From NCBI GenBank assembly GCA_037126765.1, contig JBBCBC010000037.1, positions 9,367,263 through 9,431,262 of the forward strand: DNA of 64,000 nucleotides. Direction: 5' to 3'. This stretch comes from Stenogyne calaminthoides. Its lineage: Eukaryota; Streptophyta; Magnoliopsida; Lamiales; Lamiaceae. Position 1 is the first letter of the stretch, and the number at the start of each line of letters is the position of its first letter. The notes beneath the pieces are model-generated. The model did no database searches. It saw nothing but the letters and a program-made list of their open reading frames with translations, and had not been told where the DNA came from. Made by a program: the position numbers and the translations under genes. Of the stretch, positions 24,881 to 36,393 are shown one piece after another.

Positions 24881-25223
24881 GCATCCCAAAAAAGAAATAA
24901 TCAATTTGCTGCTCTTGTTGAGATGTGGAACTGTTTCTGAAGTGTGTTCTATGGCTAACATGTTGATAATTTCTTATGGTGCTTGTTCTGATTTTGTAGT
25001 CCATGCTAAGTAATGAGGGGTCTGTTTGTTTTGAAAGAAAATGCAACATCTGCATCCCAAAAAAGAAATAATCAATTTGCTGCTCTTGTTGAGATGTGGA
25101 ACTGTTTCTGAAGTGTGTTCTATGGCTAACATGTTGATAATTTCTTATTGTGCTTGTTCTGATTTTGTAGTCCATGCTAAGTAATGAGGGGTCTGTTTGT
25201 TTTGAAAGAAAATGCAACATCTG
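24881..25223 (+). repeat. 171-bp tandem duplication inside the helicase pseudogene
   Basis: Two adjacent copies with a 171-base period, both starting GCATCCCAAAAAAGAAATAA and ending in GAAAATGCAACATCTGC. They differ at only a base or two (for example TTATGG versus TTATTG). A third, much more diverged relative is the preceding exon 24700-24830 (AAAAAGAAAAAATCAAATCA onward), so the unit seems to derive from helicase exon plus intron sequence. Confidence 0.85.
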
Positions 25224-25718
25224 CATTCCTGTTCTTGTGTTATCTCTTGTATGTATTCAGTGACCTAAATATGTGCCCTTTGTGGTATAACTTGTGCACC
25301 GTCTATATATCATGATGAACAATGCTGAATTCTTTGAGAAATTTCCGAATTGTAACCAAATTTAACAAGGGATGTAATAAAGCTTTAAGCTTCAAATGGA
25401 TCCCTATCCTTCTTGTTTGCATATTTGCCATCATGTAGCATTCTTAGATAGATTTCATCTAATAATGTTTGTTTATGCTCTGTGTTTATTGGACAGGAAG
25501 CTCTGAGCAAATCAAAATTTGAGAATTATAGCTCTAAAGTACATGAGTTATTGTTGAGCTAGACACCTGATTGTATTGGATCCAACCTCATTGAGGCTGT
25601 CTTGTGCAGCTGTACCACATATGTCGCAAGGAACGTCCTGGCTCTGTATTAGTGTTTATGACAATGTGGGAGGATATTAGTTGTTTGAGGGATCAGTTAA
25701 AAGAGGGGACCCCAATAG

Positions 25719-26104
25719 TGTTAGGCACTCAAGCATGGAAGCCCTAACTCCACCCAAAAGCTAGCTCAAGAGTGGAGGATTGACTCCCACTTAAGTACCC
25801 ATCCCAATTTCTTGTGGATCCGATGTGGGATCGTAACAATACAATCGACCCCCCTTGAAATACGGACGTCCACGGACGGCTCTCACTATGGGGACCCTTC
25901 AACGACCCAGGCAGACCTGATCAACTTGGTTCATGGTGTCGACCGGCCCTTTCCCCAGGTAGCCCTCTTCCGTACCACGTTCGGGATCTGGCAGGTCGGA
26001 CCAATTGTTAGGCACTCAAGCATGGAAGCCCTAGCTCTACCCAAAAGTTAGCTCAAGAGTGGAGGATTGACTCCCACTTAAGTACCCATCCACAATTTCT
26101 CACA
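25719..26104 (+). mobile_element. TRIM-like element (left copy)
   Basis: Direct repeats of about 94 bases at 25719-25812 and 26006-26100, both beginning TGTTAGGCACTCAAGCATGG and ending in CCAATTTCT or CACAATTTCT, flank a non-coding interior of about 190 bases. This fits a miniature LTR element, but the primer-binding site after the left repeat (TGTGGATCC...) is not a clear tRNA match. It interrupts the helicase exon after the codons for DQLK. Confidence 0.55.
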
Positions 26105-26112
26105 TCGGATCC

Positions 26113-26500
26113 TGTCAGAAATTGTGGATGGGTACTTAAGTGGGAGTCAGTCCTCCACTCTTGAGCTAGCTTATGGGTGGAGTTAGGGCTTCCATGCTTG
26201 AGTGCCTAACAATTGGTCCGACCTGCCGGATCCCGGACGTGGTACGAAAGAGGGCTACTTGGGGAAAGGTTTCTCGACACCATGAACCAAGTTGCGCGGG
26301 TCTGCCTGTGTCGCTGAAGGGTCCCCAGAGTGAGAGCCGTCCGTGGACGTCCGGCTTTCAAGGGGGGTCGATTGTATTGTTACGATCCCACATTGGATCC
26401 ACAAGAAATTGTAGGGGTACTTATGTGGGAGTCAATCCTCCACTCTTGAGCTAGCTTTTGTGTGGAGTTAGGGCTTCCATGCTTAATTGTCTTAACACTA
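26113..26500 (-). mobile_element. TRIM-like element (inverted right copy)
   Basis: The reverse-complement counterpart of the left copy, with its direct repeats at about 26117-26211 and 26404-26498. Its outer repeat is somewhat degraded (TTAATTGTCTTAACAC in place of the TGTTAGGCACTC complement). Together with the left copy it forms the body of the palindrome. Confidence 0.55.
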
Positions 26501-26572
26501 TTGGGATCCCCTCTTTTAACTGATCCCTCAAACAACTAATATCCTCCCACCCTGTCATAAATACTAATACAC

Positions 26573-27420
26573 AATGTTTGCTGATATTGCAAGCTTCTGC
26601 TCGGCAGGTGAGTTTAATTTCACTGCTTACTTTTTCTTACTTTCAGGCGCTTTACGTATAGTAGATTTATTCTTATTTTATGTGATGAAAGGTCTGGTGC
26701 TTTATTGCTACACAACTTAATCAAGTAATTGTTTCTATACATGTCTGCACTACATTTAAATATCTTTATTGCTGCTAAGCATTTAAATTTATCACGTGAC
26801 ACTGAAACAGTTATTGAATTGACAATATAAATGGCCCATCTACAAAGGACTATAGCTGGTAAACTGTATGCTGGTTGCAATCTTCCTATAATCTAGAGTT
26901 TGTCCTGAGTATATGAATCTTTCTATATTGCACATATTTATAATTACCTATTTGCATGTCAAAATAACTTGCCATGTCAGTTGCTCTATCTAATGGTTGA
27001 AGTTTACAATCATGTTATTGTAATTTCTATGTATTCAACAGAATATGGAACCAACAGTGATTTCACTTTTCTAGATTATCATTTCTTCTTCTTCATCGAG
27101 CCTTTAATCCAAAAAAATTGGGGTAGGTTACATGGAACCAATAATAGAATCGAAATTCGATAATTGGCTCATGACATGGTGTTGTGATAATTTTATGCTG
27201 GCTGTCACAAGCCTACCACAACCCTCCTCCTTTAGCATTTCTAATATTATTAAATATAGCTTAGAATGAAAATATTGTTATCTTTGAATTGGCAAATTGC
27301 AATCTTCATCCTCCATCTAAATCTTAAAATAAAGAGCTACTCCATATAAGACGATGCATGGATAAATTCTGAGTGTGGCTATCCTCATGTACAGAGTCAC
27401 TCACACATCTTATTTGTGCA
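26573..27420. other. intron-like remnant of the helicase pseudogene
   Basis: About 26573-26607 may be a short exon remnant (reading ADIASFCSAG, followed by GTGAG). The rest is AT-rich intron-like sequence without conserved helicase motifs. This is where the missing helicase core exons would be expected. Confidence 0.4.
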
Positions 27421-30400
27421 GTTTGCTGGGACTGCTAAATCCAGATTTTCAACAAAGGACTATAGTGATCACATAGCTCTTGTTCGTGCATATAAATGAT
27501 GGAAAAATGCAGAAAAAGAATGATCAGCATACGAATATTGCTGGCGAAATTTCCTCTCGCTCCAAACTCTTCAAGCTATCCATTCTCTTCGTAAACAGTT
27601 CACCTACATCTAGATTGCTGGATACAGATGGAACAACTAGTAACAGGTTTAGTCATAATCAATCTTTGGTTCGTGGTGTTATATGTTCTGGTCTATTTCC
27701 TAGTATTGCATCTGTAGTGGTGAGTAGTTATCTTTTTGTTTCTTTTTAAAGCCAAGAAAACACGATTGTTGCATTGTTTTTTTTCTTTATTTACAGCAAA
27801 GGGAGGCATCGATGTCTTTCAAAACAATGGATGATGTTCAGGCCATGCTCTATTTGGTATGTTCTTATTCTTTTATCTAACTGAATTTTTCCATTTTGTA
27901 GAAATTTATTATACTGAACAATTTTTGGTCACATTCTCTTGAATGTCTTCAGTACACCTTTTCTTCAGTATTTGTGAGGAGAACCTCTTTCTGTGGAACT
28001 GTGGTTTTAAATTCTGTAGACTGGAAAGTTGCTGATATCTGTTTTATGACAATCACACTACTGAGCTAATTGTTGGTTTGATTCAGAATTCTGTGAATGC
28101 AAATTATCAAACGATACCATTCCCGTGGTTGGTGTTCGGTGAGAAGCTGAAAATCAATGCGGTATCCATACATGATTCAACTGGAGTATCTGATTCTATT
28201 CTGATCCTGTTTGGTGGCAAACTGGAATATGGCTCTATGGTAATATTCTTGACGCTCTCTTGCAAAATTACACCTTCTTTCAACCAATTTTTATTAATTT
28301 TTCCGTCTTTTATTATGGTGTCTCAGTCAGGACATCTAAAATGTTGGGAGGATATGTTGACTTTTTCATGGATCCAAGTTTGGTGGGGTGCTATGTGAAA
28401 CTGAAGGAGGAGCTTGATCAGCTTTTACAAAAGAAGGTAAATGTGCTGGTTCCAATTTATATTTTTCCTTGTACATATTCACCTTTCCGGTGCTTTATCA
28501 GCTTTTACGTATTTTCCTTGTACATATTCACCTTGTACAAATGAAGGTTAATTATTTCCTGAGATAAAGTTTGTGCTTTGACTTTATTAAACAATAATAG
28601 TAGTCAATGACTTGCAAGAATAAAATTTAAATATGAGATGGTATTTCCAGCTTATTTCACTAATCTTATACTGGTCGTTGAATAACTTATTAATATTTAC
28701 CAGTTTCATGAATGCTTCAGGATGAGTTTTGATGCTCTTCATAATCAATTCTGCATTTATCATTCGTGTAATTACAAAAACTACCCTTGAGTTTATGTGA
28801 GTTTGAATGTTTATATCTCTTGAAAATGCAGCTTGAACATCCTAGCATGGATATCCACAAGGAAGGCAAAGACTTGGTCTCAGGTGATCAATGTGAAGGG
28901 AGGTTTGTCTTTGGTCGTGATAGCAAGAAACCGAGAGAATCCAGCGACAAGGACAGGTTCACAAAAGACGGAACTAACCTTAAGAGCTTACTTCAGACAC
29001 TGTTGATGAGAGCCGGTTACACACCTCCCAAATACAAAACAAAGCATCTCAAGACGAATGAATTTAAATGTTCTGGTCTATTTCCTGGTATAGCATCTAT
29101 AGTGGTAAGTTGTTCTCCTAGTTCATGTCCCTTTTTATGAGAATATATATATCATGGTTCAATGTCCCTTTTATGAGAATGTCGGTTTCGCAGTTCAAAG
29201 TCCCTTTTATGAGAATGTCGGTTTCAATGTTAATGTCCCTTTTATAAGAATGTCGGTATCACGGTTCAATGTCCCTTTTACGAGAATGTCGATTTCACGG
29301 TTCAATGTCCCTTTTACGAGAATGTCGGTTTCAAGGTTCATGTCCCTTTAACGAGAATGTCGGTTAATGGTTTAATGACCCTTTTATGAGAATGTCGGTT
29401 TCACGGTTCAATGTCCCTTTTATGAGAATGTCGGTTTCAAGATTCATGTCCCTTTTACGAGATTCTCGGTTTCAAGGTTAATGTCCCTTTATGAGAATGT
29501 CGGTTTCATGGTTAATGTCCCTTTTGGAAATGTCGGTTTCACTACTCAATGTCCCTTTTATGAGAATGTCGGTTTCAAGGTTCAATGTCCCTTTTACGAG
29601 AATGTCGGTTTCAAGGTTCATGTCCTTTTTAAGAGAATGTCGGTTTCAAGGTTCATGTCCATTTTACGAGTATGTCGGTTTCAAGATTAATGTCCCTTTA
29701 TGAGAATGTCGGTTTCATGGTTCATGTCCCTTTTACAAGAATGTCGGTTTCATGGTTCATGTCCCTTTTACGAGAATGTCGGTTTCACTACTCTATTTCC
29801 CTTTTATGAGAATGTCGGTTTCAAGGTTCATGCCCCTTTATATGAGAATGTCGGTATCACGGTTCAACGTCCCTATTATTAGAATGTCGCTTTCACGGTT
29901 CAATGTCCCTTTTACGAGAATGTCGGTTTCAAGGTTCATGTCCCTTTTACGAGAATGTCAATTTCACGGTTCAATGTCCCTATTATGAGAATGTCGCTTT
30001 CACGGTTCAATGTCCCTATTATGAGAATGTCGCTTTCACAGTTCAATGTCCCTTTTACGTGAATGCCGGTTTAAAAGTTCATGTCTTTTTTATAAGAATG
30101 TCAATTTCACAGTTCAATGTCCCTTTTACGAGAATGTCAATTTCACGGTTCAACGTCCCTTTTACAAGAATGTCGGTTTCAAGGTTCATGTCCCTTTTTA
30201 TGAGAATGTCGGTATCATGGTCCAATGCCCCTTCTATGAGAATGTCGGTTTCACGATTCAATGTCCCTTTTACGAGAATGTCGGCTTCAAGGTTCATGTC
30301 CCTTTTTACGAGAATGTCTGTTCATGGTCTAATGCCCCTTTTATGAGAATGTTGGTTTCAAGGTTCATGTCCCTTTTACGAGAATGTCGATTTCACTACT

Positions 30401-31559
30401 TAATGTCCCATTTAGGAGAATGCGGTTTCAAGGTTCATGTCCATTTTTATGAGAATGTCGGTATCATGGTCCAATGCCCCTTTTATGAAAATGTCGATTT
30501 CACGATTCAATGTCCCGTTTACGAGAATGTTGGTTTCAAGGTTCATATCCCTTTTTACGAGAATGTCGATTTATAATTTAATTCCCCTTTTATGAGATCG
30601 GTTTAACGGTTCAATGTCTTTTTTACGAGAATGTCGGTTTCAAGGTTCATGTCCCTTTTACAAGAATGTCGGTCTCAAGGTTAAAGTCCCTTTATGAGAA
30701 TGTCAGTTTCATGATTTATGTCCCTTTTACAAGAATGCCGGTTTCACTACTGAATGTCCCTTTTATGAGAATGTCGTTTTCAAGTTTCATGTCCCTTTTT
30801 ATGACAATATCGGTATCATGGTTCAAGGCCCTATTATAAGAATGTCGCTTTCACGGTTCAATGTCTCTTTTACGAGAATGTCGGTTTTCAAGGTTCATTT
30901 CCCTTTTATAAAAATGTCGGTTTCACGGTTCAAAGTCCCTTTTACGAGAATGTCAATTTTATGGTTTAACGTCCCTTTTACAAGAATGTTGGATTCAAGG
31001 TTCATGTCCCTTTTTATGAGAATGTCGGTATCTTTGTTCAATGCCCTTTTATGAGAATGTCGATTTCACGGATTAATGTCTCTTTTTCTAGAATGTCGGT
31101 TTCAAGGTTTATGTCCCTCTTTACGAGAATGTCGATTCATGGTTTAATGCCCTTTAAATGAGAATGACGGTTTCACGGTTCAATGTCCCTTTTACGTGAA
31201 TGTCGGTTTCAAGATTCATTTCCATTTTACTAGAATGTCGGTTTTATTCAAGGTTAATGTACCTTTATGAGAATGTCGTTTCATGGTTCATGTACCATTT
31301 ACGAGAATGTCGCTTTCACTACTCAATGTCCTTTTTACGAGAATGTCGGTTTCACTACTAAATGTCCCTTTTATGAGAATATCGGTTTCAAGGTTCATGT
31401 CCCTTTTTATGAGAATGTCGGTATCATGGTTCAACGTCTCTATTATGAGAATGTCGCTTTCACGGTTCAATGCCTCTTTTACGAAAATGTCGGTTTCAAG
31501 ATTTATGTCCCTATTATTAGAATGTCGGTTTCACAGTTCAATGTCCCTTTACCGATAAT

Positions 31560-34500
31560 GTTAATTTCACGGTTCAACGTCTCTTTTACGAGAAAATGTT
31601 GGATTCAGGGTTCATGTCCCTTTTTATGAGAATGTCGGTATCATTGTCCAATGCCCCTTTTATGAGAATGTCAATTTCACGGATTAATATCTCTTTTTCG
31701 AGAATGTCGGTTTCAAGGTTTATGTCCCTTTTTACGAGAATGTCGATTCATGGTTTAATGCCCTTTAAATGAGAATGATGGTTTCACAGTTCAAATGTCC
31801 CTTTTACGTGAATGTCGGTTTCAAGGTTTATGTCCCTTTTACGAGAATGTCGGTTTCATTCAAGGTTAATGTCCCTTTATGAGAATGTTGTTTCATGGTT
31901 CATGTACCTTTTACGAGAATGTCGGTTTCACTACTCAATATCCCTTTTACGAGAATGTCGGTTTCACTACGAAATGTCCTTTTTATGAGAATGTCGGTTT
32001 CAAGGTTCATGTGCCTTTTTATGAGAATGTCAGTATCATGGTTCAACGTCCCTATTATGAGAATGTCACTTTCACGGTTCAATGTCCCTTTTATGAGAGT
32101 GTCGGTTTCAAGATTCATGTCCCTTTTACGAGATTGTCGGTTTCAAGGTTAATGTCCTTTTATGAGAATGTCGGTTTCATGGTTAATGTCCCTTTTACGA
32201 GAATGTCGGTTTCACTACTCAATGACACTTTTATGAGAATGTCGGTTTCAAGGTTCATGTCCCTTTTTATGAGTGTCGGTATCATGGTCTAATGCCCCTT
32301 TTATGAGAATATCGGTTTCACGGTTCAATGTCCCCTTTACGAGAATGTCGGTTTCAAGGTTCATGCCCCTTTTATGAGAATGTCGGTTTCACGGTTCAAT
32401 GTCTCATTTACGAGAATGTCGGTTTCAAGGTTCATGTCCCTCTTACGAGAATGTCGGTTTCAAGATTAATGTCCCTTTTACGAGAATGTCGGTTTCATGG
32501 TTCGTGTCCCTTTTTCGAGAATGTCGGTTTCACCACTCTATGTCCCTTTTATGAGAATGTCGATTTCAAAGTTCATGCCCCTTTATATGAGAATGTCGGT
32601 ATCACGGTTCAACGTCTTTATTATTAGAATGTCGCTTTCACGGTTCAACGTCCCTTTTACGAGAATGTCGGTTTCAAGGTTCATGTCCCTTTTATAAGAA
32701 TGTCGGTTTCATGGTTCAATGTCCCTTTTACGAGAATGTCAATTTCACGGTTCAATGTCCCTAGTATGAGAATGTCGCTTTCACAGTTCAATGTCCATTT
32801 TACGTGAATGCCGGTTTAAAAGTTCATGTCCTTTTTATAAGAATGTCAATTTCACGGTTCAATGTCCCTTTTACGAGAATTTCGGTTTCACGGTTCAACG
32901 TCTCTTTTACGAGAATGTCGGTTCATATCCCTTTATGAGAATGTCGATATCATGGTTCAACGTCCCTATTTTGAGAATGTCGCTTTCATGGTTCAATGCC
33001 CCTTTTACGAGAATGTCGGTTTCAAGGTTTATGTCCCTATTATGAGAATGTCGGTTTCACGGTTCAATGTCCCTTTTACGATAACGTCAATTTCACGATT
33101 CAACGTCTCTTTTACGAGAATGTTGGATTTAAGGTTCATGTCCATTTTTATGAGAATGTTGGTATCATTGTCCAGTGCCCCTTTTATGAGAATGTCGATT
33201 TCACAGATTAATTTCTCTTTTTCGAGAATGTCGGTTTCAAGGTTTATGTCCCTTTTTACGAGAACGTCGGTTTCAAGGTTTATGCCCTTTTTTACAAGAA
33301 TGTCGATTCATGGTTTAATGCCCTTTAAATGAGAATGACAGTTTCACGGTTCAATGTCCCTTTCACGTGAATGTCAGTTTCAAGGTTCATGTCCCTTTTA
33401 CGAGAATATCAGTTTCATTCAAGGTTAATGTCCCTTTATGAGAATGTCGTTTCATGGTTCATGTACCTTTTACGAGATTGTCGGTTTCACTACTCAATGT
33501 CCCTTTTACGAGAATGTCGGTTTCACTACGAAATGTCTTTTTATGAGAATGTCGGTTTCAAGGTTCATGTGCCTTTTTATGAGAATGTCAGTATCATGGT
33601 TCAACGTCCCTATTATGAGAATGTCACTTTCACGGTTCAATGTCCCTTTTATGAGAGTGTCGGTTTCAAGATTCATGTCCCTTTTACGAGATTGTCGGTT
33701 TCAAGGTTAATGTCCTTTTATGAGAATGTCGGTTTCATGGTTAATGTCCCTTTTACGAGAATGTCGGTTTCACTACTCAATGACACTTTTATGAGAATGT
33801 CGGTTTCAAGGTTCATGTCCCTTTTTATGAGTGTCGGTATCATGGTCTAATGCCCCTTTTATGAGAATATCGGTTTCACGGTTCAATGTCCCCTTTACGA
33901 GAATGTCGGTTTCAAGGTTCATGCCCCTTTTATGAGAATGTCGGTTTCACGGTTCAATGTCTCATTTACGAGAATGTCGGTTTCAAGGTTCATGTCCCTC
34001 TTACGAGAATGTCGGTTTCAAGATTAATGTCCCTTTTACGAGAATGTCGGTTTCATGGTTCGTGTCCCTTTTTCGAGAATGTCGGTTTCACCACTCTATG
34101 TCCCTTTTATGAGAATGTCGATTTCAAAGTTCATGCCCCTTTATATGAGAATGTCGGTATCACGGTTCAACGTCTTTATTATTAGAATGTCGCTTTCACG
34201 GTTCAACGTCCCTTTTACGAGAATGTCGGTTTCAAGGTTCATGTCCCTTTTATAAGAATGTCGGTTTCATGGTTCAATGTCCCTTTTACGAGAATGTCAA
34301 TTTCACGGTTCAATGTCCCTAGTATGAGAATGTCGCTTTCACAGTTCAATGTCCATTTTACGTGAATGCCGGTTTAAAAGTTCATGTCCTTTTTATAAGA
34401 ATGTCAATTTCACGGTTCAATGTCCCTTTTACGAGAATGTCAATTTCACGGTTCAACGTCCCTTTTACAAGAATGTCGGTTTCAAGGTTCATGTCCCTTT

Positions 34501-34600
34501 TTATGAGAATGTCGGTATCATGGTCAAATGCCCCTTCTATGAGAATGTCGGTTTCACTGTTCAATGTCCCTTTTACGAGAATGTCGGTTTCAAGGTGAGT
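31560..34600. repeat. higher-order duplication (period ~1558 bp) in the array
   Basis: The segment at about 31950-32880 recurs almost without change at about 33508-34438 (offset 1558). The same order of variant units is kept, including rare ones such as TTTCGTGTCCC, a 29-base-shortened unit and GTCTTTATTATTAG. Flanking parts (31560-31950 and 33110-33508) match less closely. This marks a segmental duplication by unequal exchange within the array. Confidence 0.85.
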
Positions 34601-36393
34601 CCCTTTTTACGAGAATGTCTGTTCATGGTCTAATGCCCATTTTATGAGAATGTCGGTTTCAAGGTTCATGTCCCTTTTACGAGAATGTCGGTTTCACTAC
34701 TTAATGTCCCATTTAGGAGAATGTCGGTTTCAAGGTCAAGTCCATTTTTATGAGAATGTCGGTATCATGGTCCAATGCCCTTTTTATGAAAATGTCGGTT
34801 TCACGATTCAATGTCCCGTTTACGAGAATGTTGGTTTCAAGATTCATATCCCTTTTTACGAGAATATCGCCTTATAGTTTAATGCCCCTTTTATGTGATC
34901 GGTTTAACGGTTCAATGTCTTTTTGACGAGAATGTCGATTTCAAGGTTCATGTCCCTTTTACAAGAATGTCGGTCTCAAGGTTAAAGTCCCTTTATGAGA
35001 ATGTCGGTTTCATGTTTTATGTCCCTTTTACGAGAATGTCGATTTCACTATTCAATCCTTTTATGAGAATGTCGGTTTCAAGTTTCATGTCCATTTTTAT
35101 GACAATATCGGTATCATGGTTCAAGGCCCTATTATGAGAATGTCGCTTTCACGGTTCAATGTCTCTTTTACAAGAATGTCGGTTTCAAGGTTCATGTCCC
35201 TTTTATAAGAAAGTTGGTTTCATGGTTCAATGTCTCTTTTACGAAAATGTCAATTTCACGGTTCAATGTCCCTATTATGAGAATGTCGCTTTCACAGTTC
35301 AATGTCCCTTTTACGTGAATGTTGGTTTCATTCAAGGTTAATGACCCTTTATGAGAATGTCGTTTCATGGTTCATGTACCTTTTACAAGAATGTCGGTTT
35401 CACTACTCAATGTCCCTTTTACAAGAGTGTCGGTTTCACTACGAAATGTCCCTTTTTATGAGAATGTCGGTATCATGGTTCAACGTCCCTATTATGAGAA
35501 TGTAGCTTTCACGGTTCAATGCCCATTTTATGAGAATGTCGGTTTCAAGTTTTAAATGCTCCTTTTATGAGAATGTCAATTTCACGGATTAATGTCTCTT
35601 TTTCGAGAATGTCGGTTTCAAGGTTTATGTCCCTTTTTACGAGAATTTCGATTCATGGTTTAATGCCCTTTAAATGAGAATGACGGTTTCACGGTTCAAT
35701 GTCCCTTTTACGAGAATGTCGGTTTCAAGGTTTATGTCCCTATTATGAGAATGTTGGTTTCACGGTTCAATTTCCCTTTTACGATAATGTCAATTTCATG
35801 GTTCAACGTCTCTTTTACGAGAATGCTGGATTCAAGGTTCATGTCCCTTTTTATGAGAATGTCGGTATCATTGTCCAATGCCCCTTTTATGAGAATGTCA
35901 ATTTCACAGATTAATGTCTCTTTTTCGAGAATGTCGGTTTCAAGGTTTGTCCCTTTTTACGAGAATTTCGATTCATGGTTTAATGCCCTTTAAATGAGAA
36001 TGACGGTTTCACGGTTCAATGTCCCTTTTACGTGAATGTCGGTTTCAAGTTTCATGTCCCTTTTACGAGAATGTCGGTTTCATTAAAGGTTAATGTCCCT
36101 TTATGAGAATGTCGTTTCGTGGTTCATGTACCTTTTACGAGAATGTCGGTTTCACTACTCAATGTCCCTTTTACGAGAGTGTCGGTTTCACTACGAAATG
36201 TCCGTTTTATGAGATTGTCGGTTTCAAGGTTCATGTCCCTTTTTATTAGAATGTCGGTATTATGGTTCAGCGTCCCTATTATGAGAATGTCGCTTTCACG
36301 GTTCAATGTCCCTTTTACGAGAATGTTGGTTTCAAGGTTTATGTCCCTATTATGAGAATGTCGGTTTCACGGTTCAATGTCCCTTTTACGTGA

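Larger units (their letters stand above)
25646..26572. repeat. ~925-bp near-perfect palindrome (fold-back)
   Basis: Left arm 25646-26100 and right arm 26117-26572 are reverse complements over about 455 bases, separated by a 16-base loop (26101-26116). By eye over 90% of positions pair. The outer ~70 bases of each arm are helicase exon sequence (VLVFMTxWEDISCLRDQLK). The rest is a TRIM-like element. The right-arm copy keeps the conserved MTGWED, while the left-arm copy has MTMWED, so one arm changed after the duplication. If transcribed across, the RNA would fold into a long hairpin containing helicase sequence. Confidence 0.93.
23465..29104 (+). pseudogene. DExH1/DExH3-type RNA helicase pseudogene
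   Basis: Exon-sized fragments in order resemble plant DEAH-box (DExH1/DExH3, DHX36-like) helicases. 23465-23654 holds Walker A as GETGYGKTT, but only after an extra T in the preceding T run, plus a TGA in place of an Arg codon after CTQP. 23790-23948 holds intact motif II, VDEIHERGM. About 24054-24130 has SAT changed to STT, then truncation. 24579-24748 reads GFTYPVKVHFLED. 25500-25715 has EALSKSKFENYSS, a stop and VLVFMT. 27421-27720 has several stops, ending SGLFPSIASVV. 27798-27857, 28086-28239, 28325-28436 and 28831-29104 complete the C-terminal part. The helicase core between the MTGWEDI region and FAGTAKSRFSTKDYSD is missing. The N-terminal part and the final double-stranded-RNA-binding segment are also absent. 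It is clearly dead as a protein, though splice sites persist. Confidence 0.88.

Noticed and set aside
25812..26454. ORFs of 79 and 93 codons in the palindrome
   Set aside because: They lie in the TRIM-like repeat on opposite arms and are reverse-complement counterparts of non-coding element sequence.
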